Assembly: GCA_043228905.1 (NCBI GenBank)
Contig: JBHGNT010000018.1
Location: 13,082,001 to 13,146,000, forward strand
From: Azolla caroliniana
Taxonomy: Eukaryota > Polypodiophyta
DNA length: 64,000 nt
Direction: 5' to 3'
Each line of letters begins with the position of its first letter. Position 1 is the first letter of the stretch. This document shows, piece after piece, positions 32,530 to 44,279 of this stretch. The notes under the pieces are model-generated. The model was not told the DNA's origin, made no database searches, and saw only the letters and a program-made list of their open reading frames with translations. The position numbers were made by a program, and so were the translations under genes.

Positions 32530-33909
32530 AATGGCCGTAAAGCAACCGGATCAGCGGCCAAGAAGTGGTTGGAGTGGTCAGATAACATCCAAAATGGTCG
32601 GATATGGGTTGGAGCGACGACGACGGCTCGACAACCAACGATAGGAACAAAGATAACGTTGAAAGAAGATCCGAGAGACACTGGCCGAAGATGGAGTTGG
32701 CTGAACAGTGGAAAGCTTGAGAAAAGCAATGGTGATAGAGTGGAAGTCGACCAAAATGGCCAGAGATGGGAGCAGCCAGACAACAACAGAACCGATTGCC
32801 GGAAATCTGGCCGGAACGGATCGGACGACGATGGGAACGAGCTAGAGTAAGACGGATCGATGGCCAGAATGGCGACGCCGACAGAGACTGACGAGAGACT
32901 AGAAAAGTGTCGGCCAAAAAGTGGTGGGAGTGGCCGAATGGCTCCAGAACAGAGACGACAACAGAGCCGGAGACACAGACGCAGACTCAAACGGACGGAA
33001 ACCGACAAAGACGGTGATGGAGTCCGCAACGGAGTGGTGGCCGGACAACGGCCAAGACATAGACGGAAAAGGCTAGAGAGGCCGAAAAGCGGCAGCCAAA
33101 CCGAGGGTCGAATAGCAGAAAGAGACCGACTAGACAGGGCCAAACAAAGAGAGAGACGTCGACATAGATGGATAGCGAAGCGACGGATGAAGCAACAAAG
33201 ATGGACGAGAAACAAAACAGAGAAAACAGAAAGAAGAAAGAAGAAGACATATGAAGCAGAAAATAAGAAGAAGAGAGAAGAGCAATGCAGAGGAAAAGAA
33301 GAATAAGAGAAAGAAGCAAGAGAGAGGAAGTGGAAGGAGAGGATGATAGAAGCCTCAGAAGAAAAGAAAGAGAAAAGGGAAGAAGAAATAGAAAACACAG
33401 AGATAGAAAGAGGAGGAAACAGAAGAAAGATATAAACCAACGGGCAGAAGGAAGAAGAAGAACTAGAAGAAAACACAAAAGGAGAGGGGAAAAGAAAAAT
33501 AAAAGGGCATGTAACAAATATTGAAACCCTGAGGGTACTGAATGAAATTTTCAAAACTCGAGGGTATATAATAAAAATTTTAAAAACCAAACGGCACCTA
33601 AGAAATTTCGAAAACTCATCAACCTAAAAGAAATGGACGCGATCGACACACAACTCACAAAATCAACAAAAGGAAGATACACATACACACAACTTTTTTG
33701 GACCCATGATATCAATGTTCGTGAACTGACAGAACGGGAATGTTCGTGTCGATGAAGATTCGCTAACCAAAGGAGATGTTCGAGTCAAGCACTTTGATCC
33801 AGGGAGTCGATTGTTGAGATGATCGATGGAAATTCCGGTCGAAGAAAGATTATGATCAAGGCATGTGGGATCAACGTGCAAGGCACTCTCCCACGGGCGT
33901 ACCATATTG
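32530..33909 (+). other. Purine-rich interior of element B
   Basis: The sequence has many GA/AG runs (32990-33500). Its plus-strand frames give only long arginine/glutamate/lysine-rich translations and its minus-strand frames give serine/leucine/phenylalanine-rich ones. Both are typical of low-complexity DNA and I call no gene. The last 400 bp before the LTR are ordinary sequence with no recognised domain. It is probably noncoding interior of element B. Confidence 0.5.
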
Positions 33910-34333
33910 TGTTACCGTACGAGATGTACGGGTGATTGATAAGTGAGGGTGAAAGATGTAATGTATGTGTAATGTTATGCGATTATGAGTGTGAATGTAA
34001 GTGTGAGTGTGGTGGATACAAAGAGGTGTGAATGTATGACTAGGTGTGAATGCCCAAGGGGACTTGCACCCTTGTGTATCTACCCTTTTGTAACTATTTA
34101 ACCCCCCTTATGGGGAATGAATGAATACAATGCACATTTCTCTCTCAATTTCTCTCTCTTGTCATCTCACTTTCTCTCTCTCTTCCTTCTCCTTTACATT
34201 GAAACCCCTTGGGAGGGGGGTGGAGCCATTCTAGGCACCACCCCCCACTCCTCAATGTTTGTCAACATCTTCATGATCTCTCACCATCATACCGTTCATC
34301 CTCTTCACTATTACACCATGTCTATCTTCACCA
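33910..34333 (+). repeat. Right LTR of element B (424 bp)
   Basis: This is a copy of 3519-3946 in the same orientation, from TGTTACCGTACGAGATGTAC to TCTATCTTCACCA. It shares the run GTGAATGCCCAAGGGGACTT and the TC-rich part. Confidence 0.8.
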
Positions 34334-34403
34334 TTTGCATCCCCATCGCTAGCCAATTATCATCATTGTCATAATCATTATCCCTAACCCTAAACATACA
34401 ACA

Positions 34404-35760
34404 ATGACAACAACTTTCGTGAACGAATCGGATCCTCAAACTATTCAAGAAGCAAAAGCATCTCCTGTTTGGGATAAGTGGAAAGAAGCTATTCAAATTG
34501 AGCTAAATAAGCTTCTCAAACGACGCGTTTTTGGTAAAATTCAAGAGACGCCTATTGGTCAAACGCCCATTTGGTATCGTTGGGTTTTTGTGCGGAAGCG
34601 TAATGATAAAGGAGAAGTTATTCGTTATAAGGCAAGGTTTGTTGCTCAAGGTTTCACGCAATGATTTGGTATTGATTATACTGATACATATTCTCTGATT
34701 ATGGATGCAACGAGTTTTCGTTGGTTGATTCATTTTAATGTTCAATGAAGTCTTCATATGCGTCTCATAGATGTGGTTACAACTTATCTCTTATGGTAAT
34801 TTGGATAAAGATATATACATGAAGATACCTGAAGAACTTTTCAACTCTACGCAACTTGGAAAATTTTGCAATCCATCAATCAAGTTATGTAAGTCACTTT
34901 ATGGACTTAAACAAGCCGGTCGTATGTGGTATCAACATCTCTCTCAATATCTTCTTTCTCATGGATTTAAAGATGATGATATTTGTCCTTGCATATTTAT
35001 CAATCATCATCTCAAAGAGTTTTTCATAATCGTTATTTATGTTGATGATCTCAATATTATTGGAACATCCAATGCTATTGAAAATGTTGTTCTTATGCTT
35101 AGCTGCCAATTTGAAATGAAAGACCTCAGTTTAACTACATTTATCTTGGGTCTTCATATCAAGCACCTATCTAATGGAATTCATCTTCATCAGAGCTTTG
35201 ATATACATAAAATATTAAAATGGTTTTCTATGTATCAAGCTCATTTTATTAGAACTCCTATGGTAGTGAGCTCTCTGGATCCTTCTCATGACCCATTTCG
35301 GCCAAGATCTTCTAACGAGTCAGCATTGGGACCACAGTATCCTTACATGGTTGTTGTTGGTGCACTTATGTACTTGGCCAATTGTACACGTTCAGACATT
35401 TCATTCACTGTCAATTTGTTGGCTCGGTATAGTCACAATCCCACTAGGCGACACTGGACTGGAATTTTAAGTTTTTCAATATTTACGAGGTACTCAAGAT
35501 ATGGATCTTTTCTTTACCAACGGTTCTATGCATGGTCAATTGACCGGTTATTCTGACGTTGGGTTCTTATCTGACCCTCATGTTGGTAGATCACAAACAA
35601 GATATGTTTTCCTTTTTGGTGGCATAACAATCTCTTGGTGATTGACAAAGCAAACATTAGTCGCAACATCTTCAAATCATGCTGAGATATTTTTACCAAA
35701 AGCTTACCTGCATCAAAACATTGGTTGAACATTCCTTCTCTCGGACTCAGAAGATTATAA
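34404..35760 (+). pseudogene. Copia A reverse transcriptase and RNase H
   Basis: Copia RT with EAKASPVWDKWKEAIQIELN (about 34450-34510), WVFVRKRNDKGEVIRYKARF, LYGLKQAGRMWYQHL (about 34897-34942) and an intact active site IYVDDLNIIGT (about 35036-35068). RNase H follows with a frameshift near 35465: GYSDVGFLSDPHVGRSQTRY and AEIFLPKAY can be read in other frames to about 35760. Stops at 34662 and about 34748 break the RT. It is followed by GATGAGGGGGAG, a polypurine tract, and the LTR start at 35801, so it belongs to copia A. The end of the integrase and the linker are missing between 3517 and 34404. Confidence 0.8.
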
Positions 35761-35800
35761 AGCTGATGAGCTAAAACAATGATGATGAGATGAGGGGGAG

Positions 35801-35826
35801 TGTTATGAACTCATGCATGAAATGAT
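35801..35826 (+). repeat. Stub of 3' LTR, copia A
   Basis: TGTTATGAACTCATGCATGA and the following AATGA match the first 25 bases of the 5' LTR at 1162. Thereafter the sequence is unrelated, so the LTR is truncated or interrupted here. Confidence 0.7.
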
Positions 35827-35969
35827 GTTTAAAAATAATTTTAAAATTTTTTTTAAAATTTAAAAAAAAATAAAAAATCGTTAAACCGTTTAAACCGCAG
35901 TTTTTTACTGTTGAAACCGTTAAGCCGTTAAGCCGTTAAGCCATGGTTTCGCTGTTCGGTCCGGTTCAA
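35827..35969 (+). repeat. AAACCG-rich dispersed repeat, copy 1
   Basis: An A/T run is followed by GTTAAACCGTTTAAACCG and GTTCGGTCCGGTTC, then GTTGCCGATTGTTAA in the next repeat. The same order of words recurs at 46380-46655. The ACCGAACCG and CGGTTCGGT words can fold back on each other. Family unknown. Confidence 0.6.
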
Positions 35970-36530
35970 ACCGACATGTTGCCGATTGTTAACCATGACC
36001 TTAATGTTTTAATAGTTGTAAGTAGTAGACAAGGCAGAAAGGCCAGTTGGATGAACTAGTGTGAACTCTCCAACCCCAAGTTATATAAATGAAGATAATG
36101 TTGCTTAGAGGCTAACTCATGTAATATCCTATTATTATTATTGTACTCATAGTGTTAGAGGCATTGTCGTGATTTCGAGTGTGTGAAGGGAGAAAAACTC
36201 TTAAATGTGAAAATTTATAGATTTGGGTCAAAGATCATTGAGTAATATATACCGACATGTTGCCGATTGTTAACCATGACCTTAATGTTTTAATAATTGT
36301 AAGTAGTAGACAAGGCAGAAAGGCCAGTTGGATGAACTAGTGTGAACTCTCCAACCCCAAGTTATATAAAAGAAGATAATGTTGCTTAGAGGGTAACTCA
36401 TGTAATATCCTATTATTATTATTGTACTCATAGTGCTAGAAGCATTGTCGTGATTTCGAGTGTGTGAAGGGAGAAAAACTCTTAAACGTGAAAATTTATA
36501 GATTTGGTCAAAGATCATTGAGTAATATAT
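35970..36530 (+). repeat. 281-bp tandem duplication
   Basis: Units start at 35970 and 36251 with ACCGACATGTTGCCGATTG and end AGTAATATAT. They differ by only a few substitutions and one or two indels. No coding content. A TTA microsatellite lies in each. Confidence 0.9.
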
Positions 36531-37559
36531 ACCAATAGAATAATCTAGTATAGCATGCTATAGATTTGTTGTTTAAAGAAAATGGTTGTTGGAAGAGAAG
36601 TTGTAAGCTTAAGTCTCACTTTGGCATTAAATATCAAAATTAACTTTTGTGGAACCATAAGAAAAAAAATCAAGTAATAAAGCATTGTGTAGCGCAAATC
36701 AACTAATAAAGAAAAAAATCAACTAACAAATCCTCCAACTCTTTGAGAGGAGGCATGGACTACAATAAGACTATCAATTTTGATACTTAATCCACAAATT
36801 AATGGTTCATATGCATCCTCCACAAAGGTTCAACACAAGGAAAGTCCTTAGTAATTGATCTCCTCAAGAGGGCGGTGTTGCAAAGTTACATTTATGTGTG
36901 AAATGTCAGTTGGACCACAAAGGATCAGAACCAGGGAAGATCATTTGGCTTGCTCGAGTTGATGACTTCGGAACTCTTGTAACTGTCAATTGTAATGGTT
37001 CTTAGCTTCCTTTCGATATCCTTGATAGACTTGGTAATGTAATTGTGTGTGTGTTTCTATGTACAAATGAAAAAGTATATGACTACTTCCATATATAAGT
37101 GAATGTCTAAGTATATAAGAGTACTTAGACCTCTGACTCAATGCCCCATAATTCTCTCTTCACTTGGCCCAAACTAGATGCCATATCGACACCCATCTTT
37201 AGTTTCTTAGTTGATGAGTCATCTAATCCCGTTCGAACTTGTATGTACTATCATAAACATGGCAACAACTCCAAGTGCAGAGTTAGGTTTTCTTGTAGCC
37301 TAGGCTTCAAGTAGTAATCCTTTAAAGTTTATCATTGCTTTAGTATGCCCTATTTCCCATTTCAACTCTCTTCCCTTCTTTTTATTTAGCAAAAACATAT
37401 TCTTCATTAGTAGAAATTCTACATACATGACAAAATGATTAGACTGACAACCTTATAAAGGTTGTAGTCATGGTAGACCAATAAAAACTACAACGACTCA
37501 AAGTATAAAACTATAAAGAACGGTGAACACATACAGGAATCTTCTTTCCATTCATGTGA
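36531..37559 (+). other. No recognised feature
   Basis: AT-rich sequence with no frame resembling a known protein and no repeat that I could detect. Confidence 0.6.
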
Positions 37560-37990
37560 TCATTGGCTTAAACTCTCTTCCCTTCATAAGTAGCTCATAC
37601 AAGGGTTCAGCCACATCAACATAATGTGAAATCCAAATGTGACAAAATGTATATGCCCCAAATAATCTTTGTACTTTGGTTTCTAATTCACAATAGTCTT
37701 CCATTTTATGGATGATGTTCACCATTTTTGGGGAGCGATTTTAGCCATATGGTTCACAAAGGTGTCCCACTACGAGTATCTCATGTTGCCCAAATCTCGA
37801 CTTTTCATTATAGAATGCAAGGTATGTTCCTTTCAGCCTCGATAACATCCTTTCACAATCAACAACGTGGTCAGAGACAAATCTTCTGCACCAATCCGTC
37901 CCTAAGGTTTTATCGTTCTTTGACTAGAAACATCATTTGGGAATGTCATTCAAAAACGACATAGTAATATCTTGGATGCAACATAGGATT
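37560..37990 (-). pseudogene. Gypsy RT fragment
   Basis: On the minus strand the frame FGQHEILVVGHLCEPYG, then SPKMVNIIHKMEDYCELETK, VQRLFGAYTFCHIWISHYVD and VAEPLYELL matches the region just after the RT active site of Ty3/gypsy elements (the GHLCxPYGRxPSPxKVxAI ... RRFLGAxxFYHxWIPxYAxxAEPLY pattern). Only this piece is recognisable. It is flanked by decayed sequence and has a stop and frameshifts. Confidence 0.65.
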
Positions 37991-38037
37991 AAAGAAGGAA
38001 CATGTTGTCCATAGGCCAGAAAAATAAATATATATTA

Positions 38038-38448
38038 TGTAAACTCGTCGTTAAGGAGTAGGTGAGGACGGTAGAGTTTAGGAGAACGCCGAGTTTCGAG
38101 CCTCACAGTCAGCCGACGGCTCAGCTCTGTATGAAGAAAAAAGTATATAAACCGAGGTCTATGTACCTCGACAGGGGGATACCTAGATCATTTTGAGCGA
38201 AAGTACTATCATAGGAGCAAGCTCTGTACATACTGTTTCCGGTTGAGGCCGAGTATTGTAATCACTATAAGCTTTATCATGGAATATAAGTTTCATCTTT
38301 TCTAAACGTCTATCTGTGTATTCTCCCCGTACTCGTAAATCAAGCTACATTCATACCTAATGGGTTGTAGCCTATGTACGATCCTTGTTCTCCTCTCTTT
38401 TCCCCGTGTAGAAGAAGCTTCCACGTAACACGATGTCGTGAAAATACG
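38038..38448 (+). repeat. LTR-like segment
   Basis: The segment starts TGTAAACTCGTCG, has a TATA-like AGTATATAAACC at about 38150 and a possible end AAAATACGACA. Base composition is higher in GC than the flanks. No partner copy or target duplication was found in the window, so a solo LTR is only a suggestion. Confidence 0.35.
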
Positions 38449-38750
38449 ACAAGGATACGTGAACGTTGAGGCAAGACCCCAGGGCCTTTAACTAGAGGAT
38501 ATCAAATTCGTGTATTTATGTACTAAGAATTAACCGAAATGAGAAAGATTAACAAATTTCATTAACAAGTAGAAAGAAAGATTACAATTAATCCCAAGAT
38601 TGGGATTACAAAAAGTTTGCTAATGGAGATGGCTAGAGTAATAGATTAGAATAAATGAGATATGGATTTAATTAGAAAATTAGCGTTTTTAGCTTCAATT
38701 CGAAAATTAGGGTTTCTGAGTTGTATGGCTAGTGACAGATTTTCACGACA

Positions 38751-39631
38751 GTGTGTTTAGAGGGCCACATCTTGAAAGTAGATGTAGCAACTGACACAAA
38801 TGATCTGGTCACGCAAGTTGAACAAGCATGTTGCACAAATGATCTAATTTTGCAGGTAGATGCAGCATGTGATACTAGTGGACTTATATCGACCAGATCA
38901 ATATCTACATGCACCGAGCTAATGACTAAGTCGACAATACAAGAGCACCAGAATGTGAAGCCAGGCCCAACACAGTCGACCAGGGGTTTAAAGAGGAAAA
39001 GACAGAACTTGAGTTGATTGAAATTGATCGTGTGCTATCAGTAATTGGTTTAATAGAGGCTCAGTTACAGGAATGGAAACATGAACCATTAGAAGTCGAA
39101 AGAAGAGCCTTGATCTTGGAGCTTGATAAAGTCATGATGAGTGTGCGATATATGACACCAAGGGACGCAAATCAATTTCTAGAGTGGGTTGTGCAATACT
39201 TTGATTTGTTTATTTGGAGTGAAAAACCACGCACAGATGTGTGGAAGTGTGTAGAAAGATTCTTCTTGAAGTGGCGACAACATTTCAAGGGTCAGTGGAC
39301 ACGAGAGAATTGTGAGCAAAAGGATGTTACAAGATTCAAAAGACTTTCTGATTTTTGGGCCACTTGGCCAGATTATAATGCTGACAATACATTGATTCTG
39401 GATACAGAACATTTCCGGCATTACTTCAACATTCGCAAATGCTATCTCATTCTACCCGAGGAAATGCCTAAACACTACTTGGTGAAAACATTGAGCTGCC
39501 AACTAATTGCATGGTTGTGGACTCCATACCGAGCTCGGTATGCAGATCATATATGTAGAGAAGTTCCACTGACCAGGAAGAGCTTAGCTATTTATAGGCG
39601 ATTTGAAGACATTGCCAATGGGATGTTATAA
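38751..39631 (+). CDS. Unrecognised ORF beside second transposon
   Basis: The longer frame (39014-39631, stop TAA) encodes 205 residues but opens with TTG. The first in-frame ATG is near 39133. Upstream the frame stays open to about 38930, so an upstream exon is possible. The protein is tryptophan-rich with no hydrophobic stretch (FLEWVVQYFDLFIWSEKPRT, CVERFFLKWRQHFKGQW, RFEDIANGML). I do not recognise a family. A preceding frame (38751-39017) contains three related stretches of the type TNDLVTQVEQACCTNDLILQV. It faces the transposase gene at 40017-42808 tail to tail and may be its companion gene or host-derived cargo. That is inference. Confidence 0.35.
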
Positions 39632-40016
39632 ATATGTAATTTGATGACAGATTAATCAATGAAGAATTAAATTACTTGTTTTGAGTAACTTATCTACTGT
39701 GTAATTTTAAGAGTATGTTCAAGATTGTTGATTTCATGATAGTGCATTTTCTTAAAATTATGCAAACTATTTTAACTTGTACATGGTTCACTTGAGTAAA
39801 TATGTATCTCAGAAAGAAGAACCCTAAACAATATTATTAAACTGGTTTTTACGAAAGAAGACTGTATATAAAAAAGACACGCGATTTTATTGAGAAAGAA
39901 GTACAAAAAGTAGATTGTATATAATAAAAAACTCCCAAACAGGTCCATTAAACTGTTTATTTGCAATACATGTGCTTTGTTTGTCTTACAAGAAAACTGG
40001 TAATTTCTACTTGTAG

Positions 40017-42808
40017 CTACAAATTCCATGGCATACTATTGTAAATACATTCATACACATTAGCACTAACTGTGTATAAACCTGAGCAGCTATTGTATTG
40101 CGACATTGGGACATTGATGCACCTGACCAAATGAGAGTACATGTACGCCACTGGTTTGTCTACTAATAGCCTATACACATAATCGTAATCATCTAGTCTT
40201 GCATAAAAAATACCTTCGATGTAGAATGTCCCAGTAGATTCAACATTTCCCCAAGCATCTAATATATTCTGCGTTGCACGCTGTTTACAAACTGTGCACT
40301 TTAATATATAGAAATAAGCACCCTTTGCATTGCCTTCTTCTGCATTTATAGCGAAATTATCCCCAACATTGAAGACATCACTCAGAGTATCTCCACGTCC
40401 TTGATATGTGAAGTCAGCATTCTTTTATGTTTCTCCATCAACCGCTTCCTTATTGTTCAATGTATGATACTCCCAATTCTGAATATATGCTTTGTTTAAA
40501 CAATACCTCCAATTTCCCTACACACAATGGAAGCAAAAACAAGTTAATTCTCTAACCGCAATATAATGACCATCCAACCTAGAATGACCGCAAACAACAT
40601 GGAGAGATCGCAATTCGGGAATTCCTTGGCACTCCCAGGTCTTCTCCCTATTTACTTCATCTATCTTCACTTCCCAAAAGTCACGTTTGATATCTCAGAC
40701 CTACGAGGAATAAACACCAGTTGCACCCGTTGACATATTAGCTCTTAAAAATTCAACTACATGTGTTGCACAATTCATCTGCACACCATATGCCTTTAGT
40801 TGCTCATGGGTAAGTGCCAACTTTATAACAGCACCGACACCATCATGTTCACCTTTACCATCGCCGAACCCAAAAAAATTCCATCTCATCTCCAAACCTG
40901 TTATAGCAAGATCCCTCCCCACAAAATAAAATGGACATCTAGCCTTGAATTGTGACGCAACTCCATTAGACCAGATCCTTTCTTTTACACACCTTTCCTT
41001 TGAAATTGGTGTCAACTGACTCAAATAACTTGACAGAGATTAATATTTCACTACTCAATTCATTTGGACACCACCTAAATCTACTAGGGCCAAAATCTTG
41101 ACATAAACCTATGACACATTTATGATTGTGGAAGATGGTCTCAATTTTTCTCGGACACAATACTGAATCTAAACGACAACTCATGGAAGAGATAACATGC
41201 TCAGATGATTTACAGTGCTCTTGCGGGCTCAATCGACAAATTGGGCACTCACAAGTGCAAATTGCATTAGTTAGGGAGGTGCTATGGTGACGTAGTAGAT
41301 TAACAGAGTCCTTGAGAAAACCCATTTGTACATGGTAAATACAACAACATGTGTATCGATCCTTCAAGCGTCTCACAAAAGGTGGCTTAAGAGACTCGAA
41401 TGTTCATAGTTGAATTTTGATATTTGGATGCATTCGACTGAACCTAATAAATAAATCGACATGCGTAATAAAATGGACATACTGATTAGTTGATTAGCTA
41501 TGCTCCAAACCTGTTATAGCAACTAATAAGCTATTCTAGTACCTAATTAGCTATTCTGGTAGCTAATTAGCTGGTAATAACTAAATTAGTTATTGGGAAT
41601 AGCTAGTTAGCTATTCTGGTAGCTAATCAGTTATAGTCATACACAATTTATTAGCTATTCTGGTAGCTAAATAGCTATGCTCATATGCTTAGGTAGTTAA
41701 TTAGCTATTTTGGTAGCTAATTAGCTATAGTCATAAGCAACTAATTAGCGATTGTCATAGGCAGCTAATTAGCTATTGTGGTAGCTAAATAACTATGATT
41801 GGTAGCTAATTAGCCATTCTGGTAGCTAAATTAGCTATTGGCAATCGCTATTAAGCTATTACTAGTAGCTAGTTAGCTATGGTCATATTCTGAGGGAGCT
41901 AATTAGCTATTATGGTAGCTAGTTAGCTATGGTCATATTTTGAGGTAGGTAATTAGCTATTCTGGTATGGTCATATTTGGAGGTAGCTAATAAGCTAACT
42001 AGCTAAGCTCAAAAGTCAAAACAAATGTTGAGATAAATGTAAATACCTGAGGTACATCAAGAAGATGAATGGGATGCTCCTCGTATTGACTCCTTCCAAC
42101 ACGTTTCCTGCATAAATCCTTCTTATTGGGTGAAACCCTACTCTCATTAGTCCAAAATATTGTGATTATATCCTTGATTTTTGATGTTATGGGTGTCATT
42201 GGCTTACATCTTGTTGTTAGCTTTAGTAGACTAGTTCCTTCACCCGAGGAAACTATCTGATTCAATGTATTGTACACACTTTTTCTACTGACACCAATTA
42301 CCTTAGATAGCACACTGATGTTAATATCGTCAACATCACTATTAAGTAACATCATTAGACTAGACCTTTTTAAGACAAGATCATCTTTTGACCTGCTCAT
42401 GGATACAAAACTATTACAGATATTATTTACTAGTACAGATGTTATGTTTGCATTAAGACCATCACAATCAACTAATTCCTTTATTGATGGATCATTTAAT
42501 ATTCCATAAAGTACTACCTTCTTGTCTTCATTGCTGATGTGCTTGGTTTGAACATTGAAATAGTCTACAACCTTTCTCTCAATGATAAAGTCTCATTACT
42601 TCCATTCTCAATGATATTTAGACCTATATCGCAACCAATACTATCTTTACCTTTAGTGAGTGTGGCTTTCGTATCCTTCAACAATTGACGATGCTTTCTT
42701 CTTCTTTTCTGCCCAATACTTTCGTATTGCTTGTTGTGTCCTGATAGCGTCATCCCTATCCTGATGATCATTGAGGGGTGATTCTAAACACCCTCTTTCC
42801 CCTTCCAT
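40017..42808 (-). pseudogene. Transposase-like gene of a second DNA transposon
   Basis: The minus-strand start MEGERGCLESPLNDHQDRD at 42808 leads, after frameshifts, to a helix-turn-helix (VSRKSVYNTLNQI, about 42250-42290) and FWTNESRVSPNKKDLCRKRV, then a donor (TCAG/GTATTT at 42046/42045). A 609-bp intron (41438-42046) precedes FESLKPPFVRRLKDRYTCCCIYHVQM, a cysteine-rich region with LCPRK. SNGVASQFKARCPFYFV and FFGFGDGKGEHDGVGAVIK follow, and a C-part with CFCFHCV and YMYSHLVRCINVPM ends in a stop at 40017. The GDGKGxHDGxGAxxK motif and the HTH match a transposase-like family that I know from plants and invertebrates. The middle catalytic part between RKDLV and SNGVAS is deleted near 40982. 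There are in-frame stops near 40700 and 40510. Confidence 0.6.
41490..42000 (+). repeat. Palindromic TAGCTAATTAGCTA array in intron
   Basis: About 25 diverged units of roughly 20 bp, built on the palindrome TAGCTAATTAGCTA followed by TTCTGG or TATGGTCATA. They fill nearly the whole intron of the transposase-like gene. A few scattered units also occur at 44150-44250. Confidence 0.85.
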
Positions 42809-42952
42809 TTGGCTTGATGAGTTTTAACCCTAATTTTCCCGAAAAAAGACACATATTAAAGATGGCTATGGGCAACAACAATACACAAAAATATTCCGCA
42901 ATACACAAGATTATACACAACAATACACAAGATAATCAATAGATAGGATAGT

Positions 42953-43990
42953 TATTTAAATCCAAGACCGAACAGTGGCGGTAATCCAGGGCCAAATAGT
43001 GGTGGCAACTGAGTGTAGAATGGTGGCAGTGGAGGAGTGAACTCCGTTTGATCAAACAGTTTTGGCAATCTAGGACCGAACAATGGTAGCAACTGAGTGT
43101 AGAATGATGGCAATGGAGGAGTGAATTCCGTCAGATCGAATAGTGGCAAATGATGCTTGGAACGCACAGTGACGACAATTGAGAGTAGAATGGCAGTTGT
43201 CGAGAAGGAGTGAACTCCTTCGGATCGAAAAGTGGCAACAATACACGACTGAATAGTACTGGCAACTGAGTGTAGAATTATGGCAATGGATGAGTGAACT
43301 CCGTCAAATTGAAAAGTGGCAGCAATCCAGGACCGATTGGTAGCAGCAACTGAGTGTATGATGGCAATGGAGGAGTGAACTCTGTCAGATCGAACAATGG
43401 CAGATGATGCTTGGAACGCACAATGACGGCAACTGAGAATACAATGGTGGCAGTGGAGAAGGAGTGAACTCCCTCGGATCGAAAAGTGGCAGTAGTACAC
43501 GACCGAACAGTAGCAGCAACTAAGTGTAGAATGATGGCAATGGATGAGTGAACTCCGTCAAATAAAAAAGTAGCAGCAATCCAGGACCAAATTGTAGCGG
43601 CAACTAAGTGTAGAATGATGGAAATGGAGGAGTGAACTCCATCAGATCAAACAGTGGCAGATGATGCTTGGAACGCACAGTGACGACAACTGAGAGTAGA
43701 ATGGCGGCAGTGGAGAAGGAGTTAACTATGTCGGATCGAAAAGTGGCAGCAATATACGACCTTCACAATAGCGGCAACTGAGTGTAGAGTGGTGGCAATG
43801 GAGGAGTGAACTTGGCAGATGATGCTTGGATTGAACAATGGTGGCAACTAAGTGTAGAATGGCAGTAATGGAGGAGTGAACTCCGTCGGATCGAACTGTG
43901 GCAGATGATACTTGGACCGCACAGTGCCGGTAACTGAGTGTAGAATGGCGGCAATGGAGGAGTGGACTCAATAGGGTTTAGCAACAATGG
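42953..43990 (+). repeat. Minisatellite with ABC higher-order structure
   Basis: Twelve units of about 85 bp are marked by GTGAACTCC at about 43037, 43121, 43210, 43293, 43375, 43463, 43548, 43632, 43720, 43806, 43876 and 43962. The units are of three kinds: A (CAATCCAGGACC), B (GATGATGCTTGGAACGCAC, longer) and C (CAATACACGACC). They follow A-B-C three times, giving a 256-bp higher-order unit, and end in a short and a B-like unit. Minus-strand open frames through it are by-products of the repetition. Confidence 0.85.
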
Positions 43991-44019
43991 TAGTAATCTA
44001 AGCCAGAATACTCAACTAG

Positions 44020-44279
44020 AGATGGCCCACGTGATGTGGCAAAGGATCATGCATAATGGACCTAGGAATTCGGTATATAGTTTATGGTGCACAATTATGG
44101 TGTTCATTTATATAATTAAAACTCTCTACTATTTTCAATGGTCGTTTTTTGGATAGCTAATTTATCAATGGTAGCTTTTTGCACAAATGACTATTTATCA
44201 ATGGTAGCTTTTTGCATAGCTAATTAGTTATGTCAAGGACATAGCTAATTGTTTCCACTCGCATGCTTTCACCTAGGTG
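44020..44279 (+). other. Spacer with scattered TAGCTAATTAG words
   Basis: No gene seen. It contains two copies of TTTATCAATGGTAGCTTTTTGCA (about 44160-44215) and GATAGCTAATT words like those in the intron array. Confidence 0.5.

Noticed and set aside
32373-33590. 405-residue serine/phenylalanine-rich minus-strand ORF
   Set aside because: It is the complement of a purine-rich low-complexity tract and has no domain, and the purine-rich DNA alone explains the lack of stops.
34380-34395. Telomere-like CCCTAACCCTAAAC
   Set aside because: Only two units long, in retrotransposon sequence. It is not an array.
42952-43987. Minus-strand ORFs with repeated HSSIAII motifs
   Set aside because: They are produced by the 85-bp minisatellite and have no independent evidence of coding.
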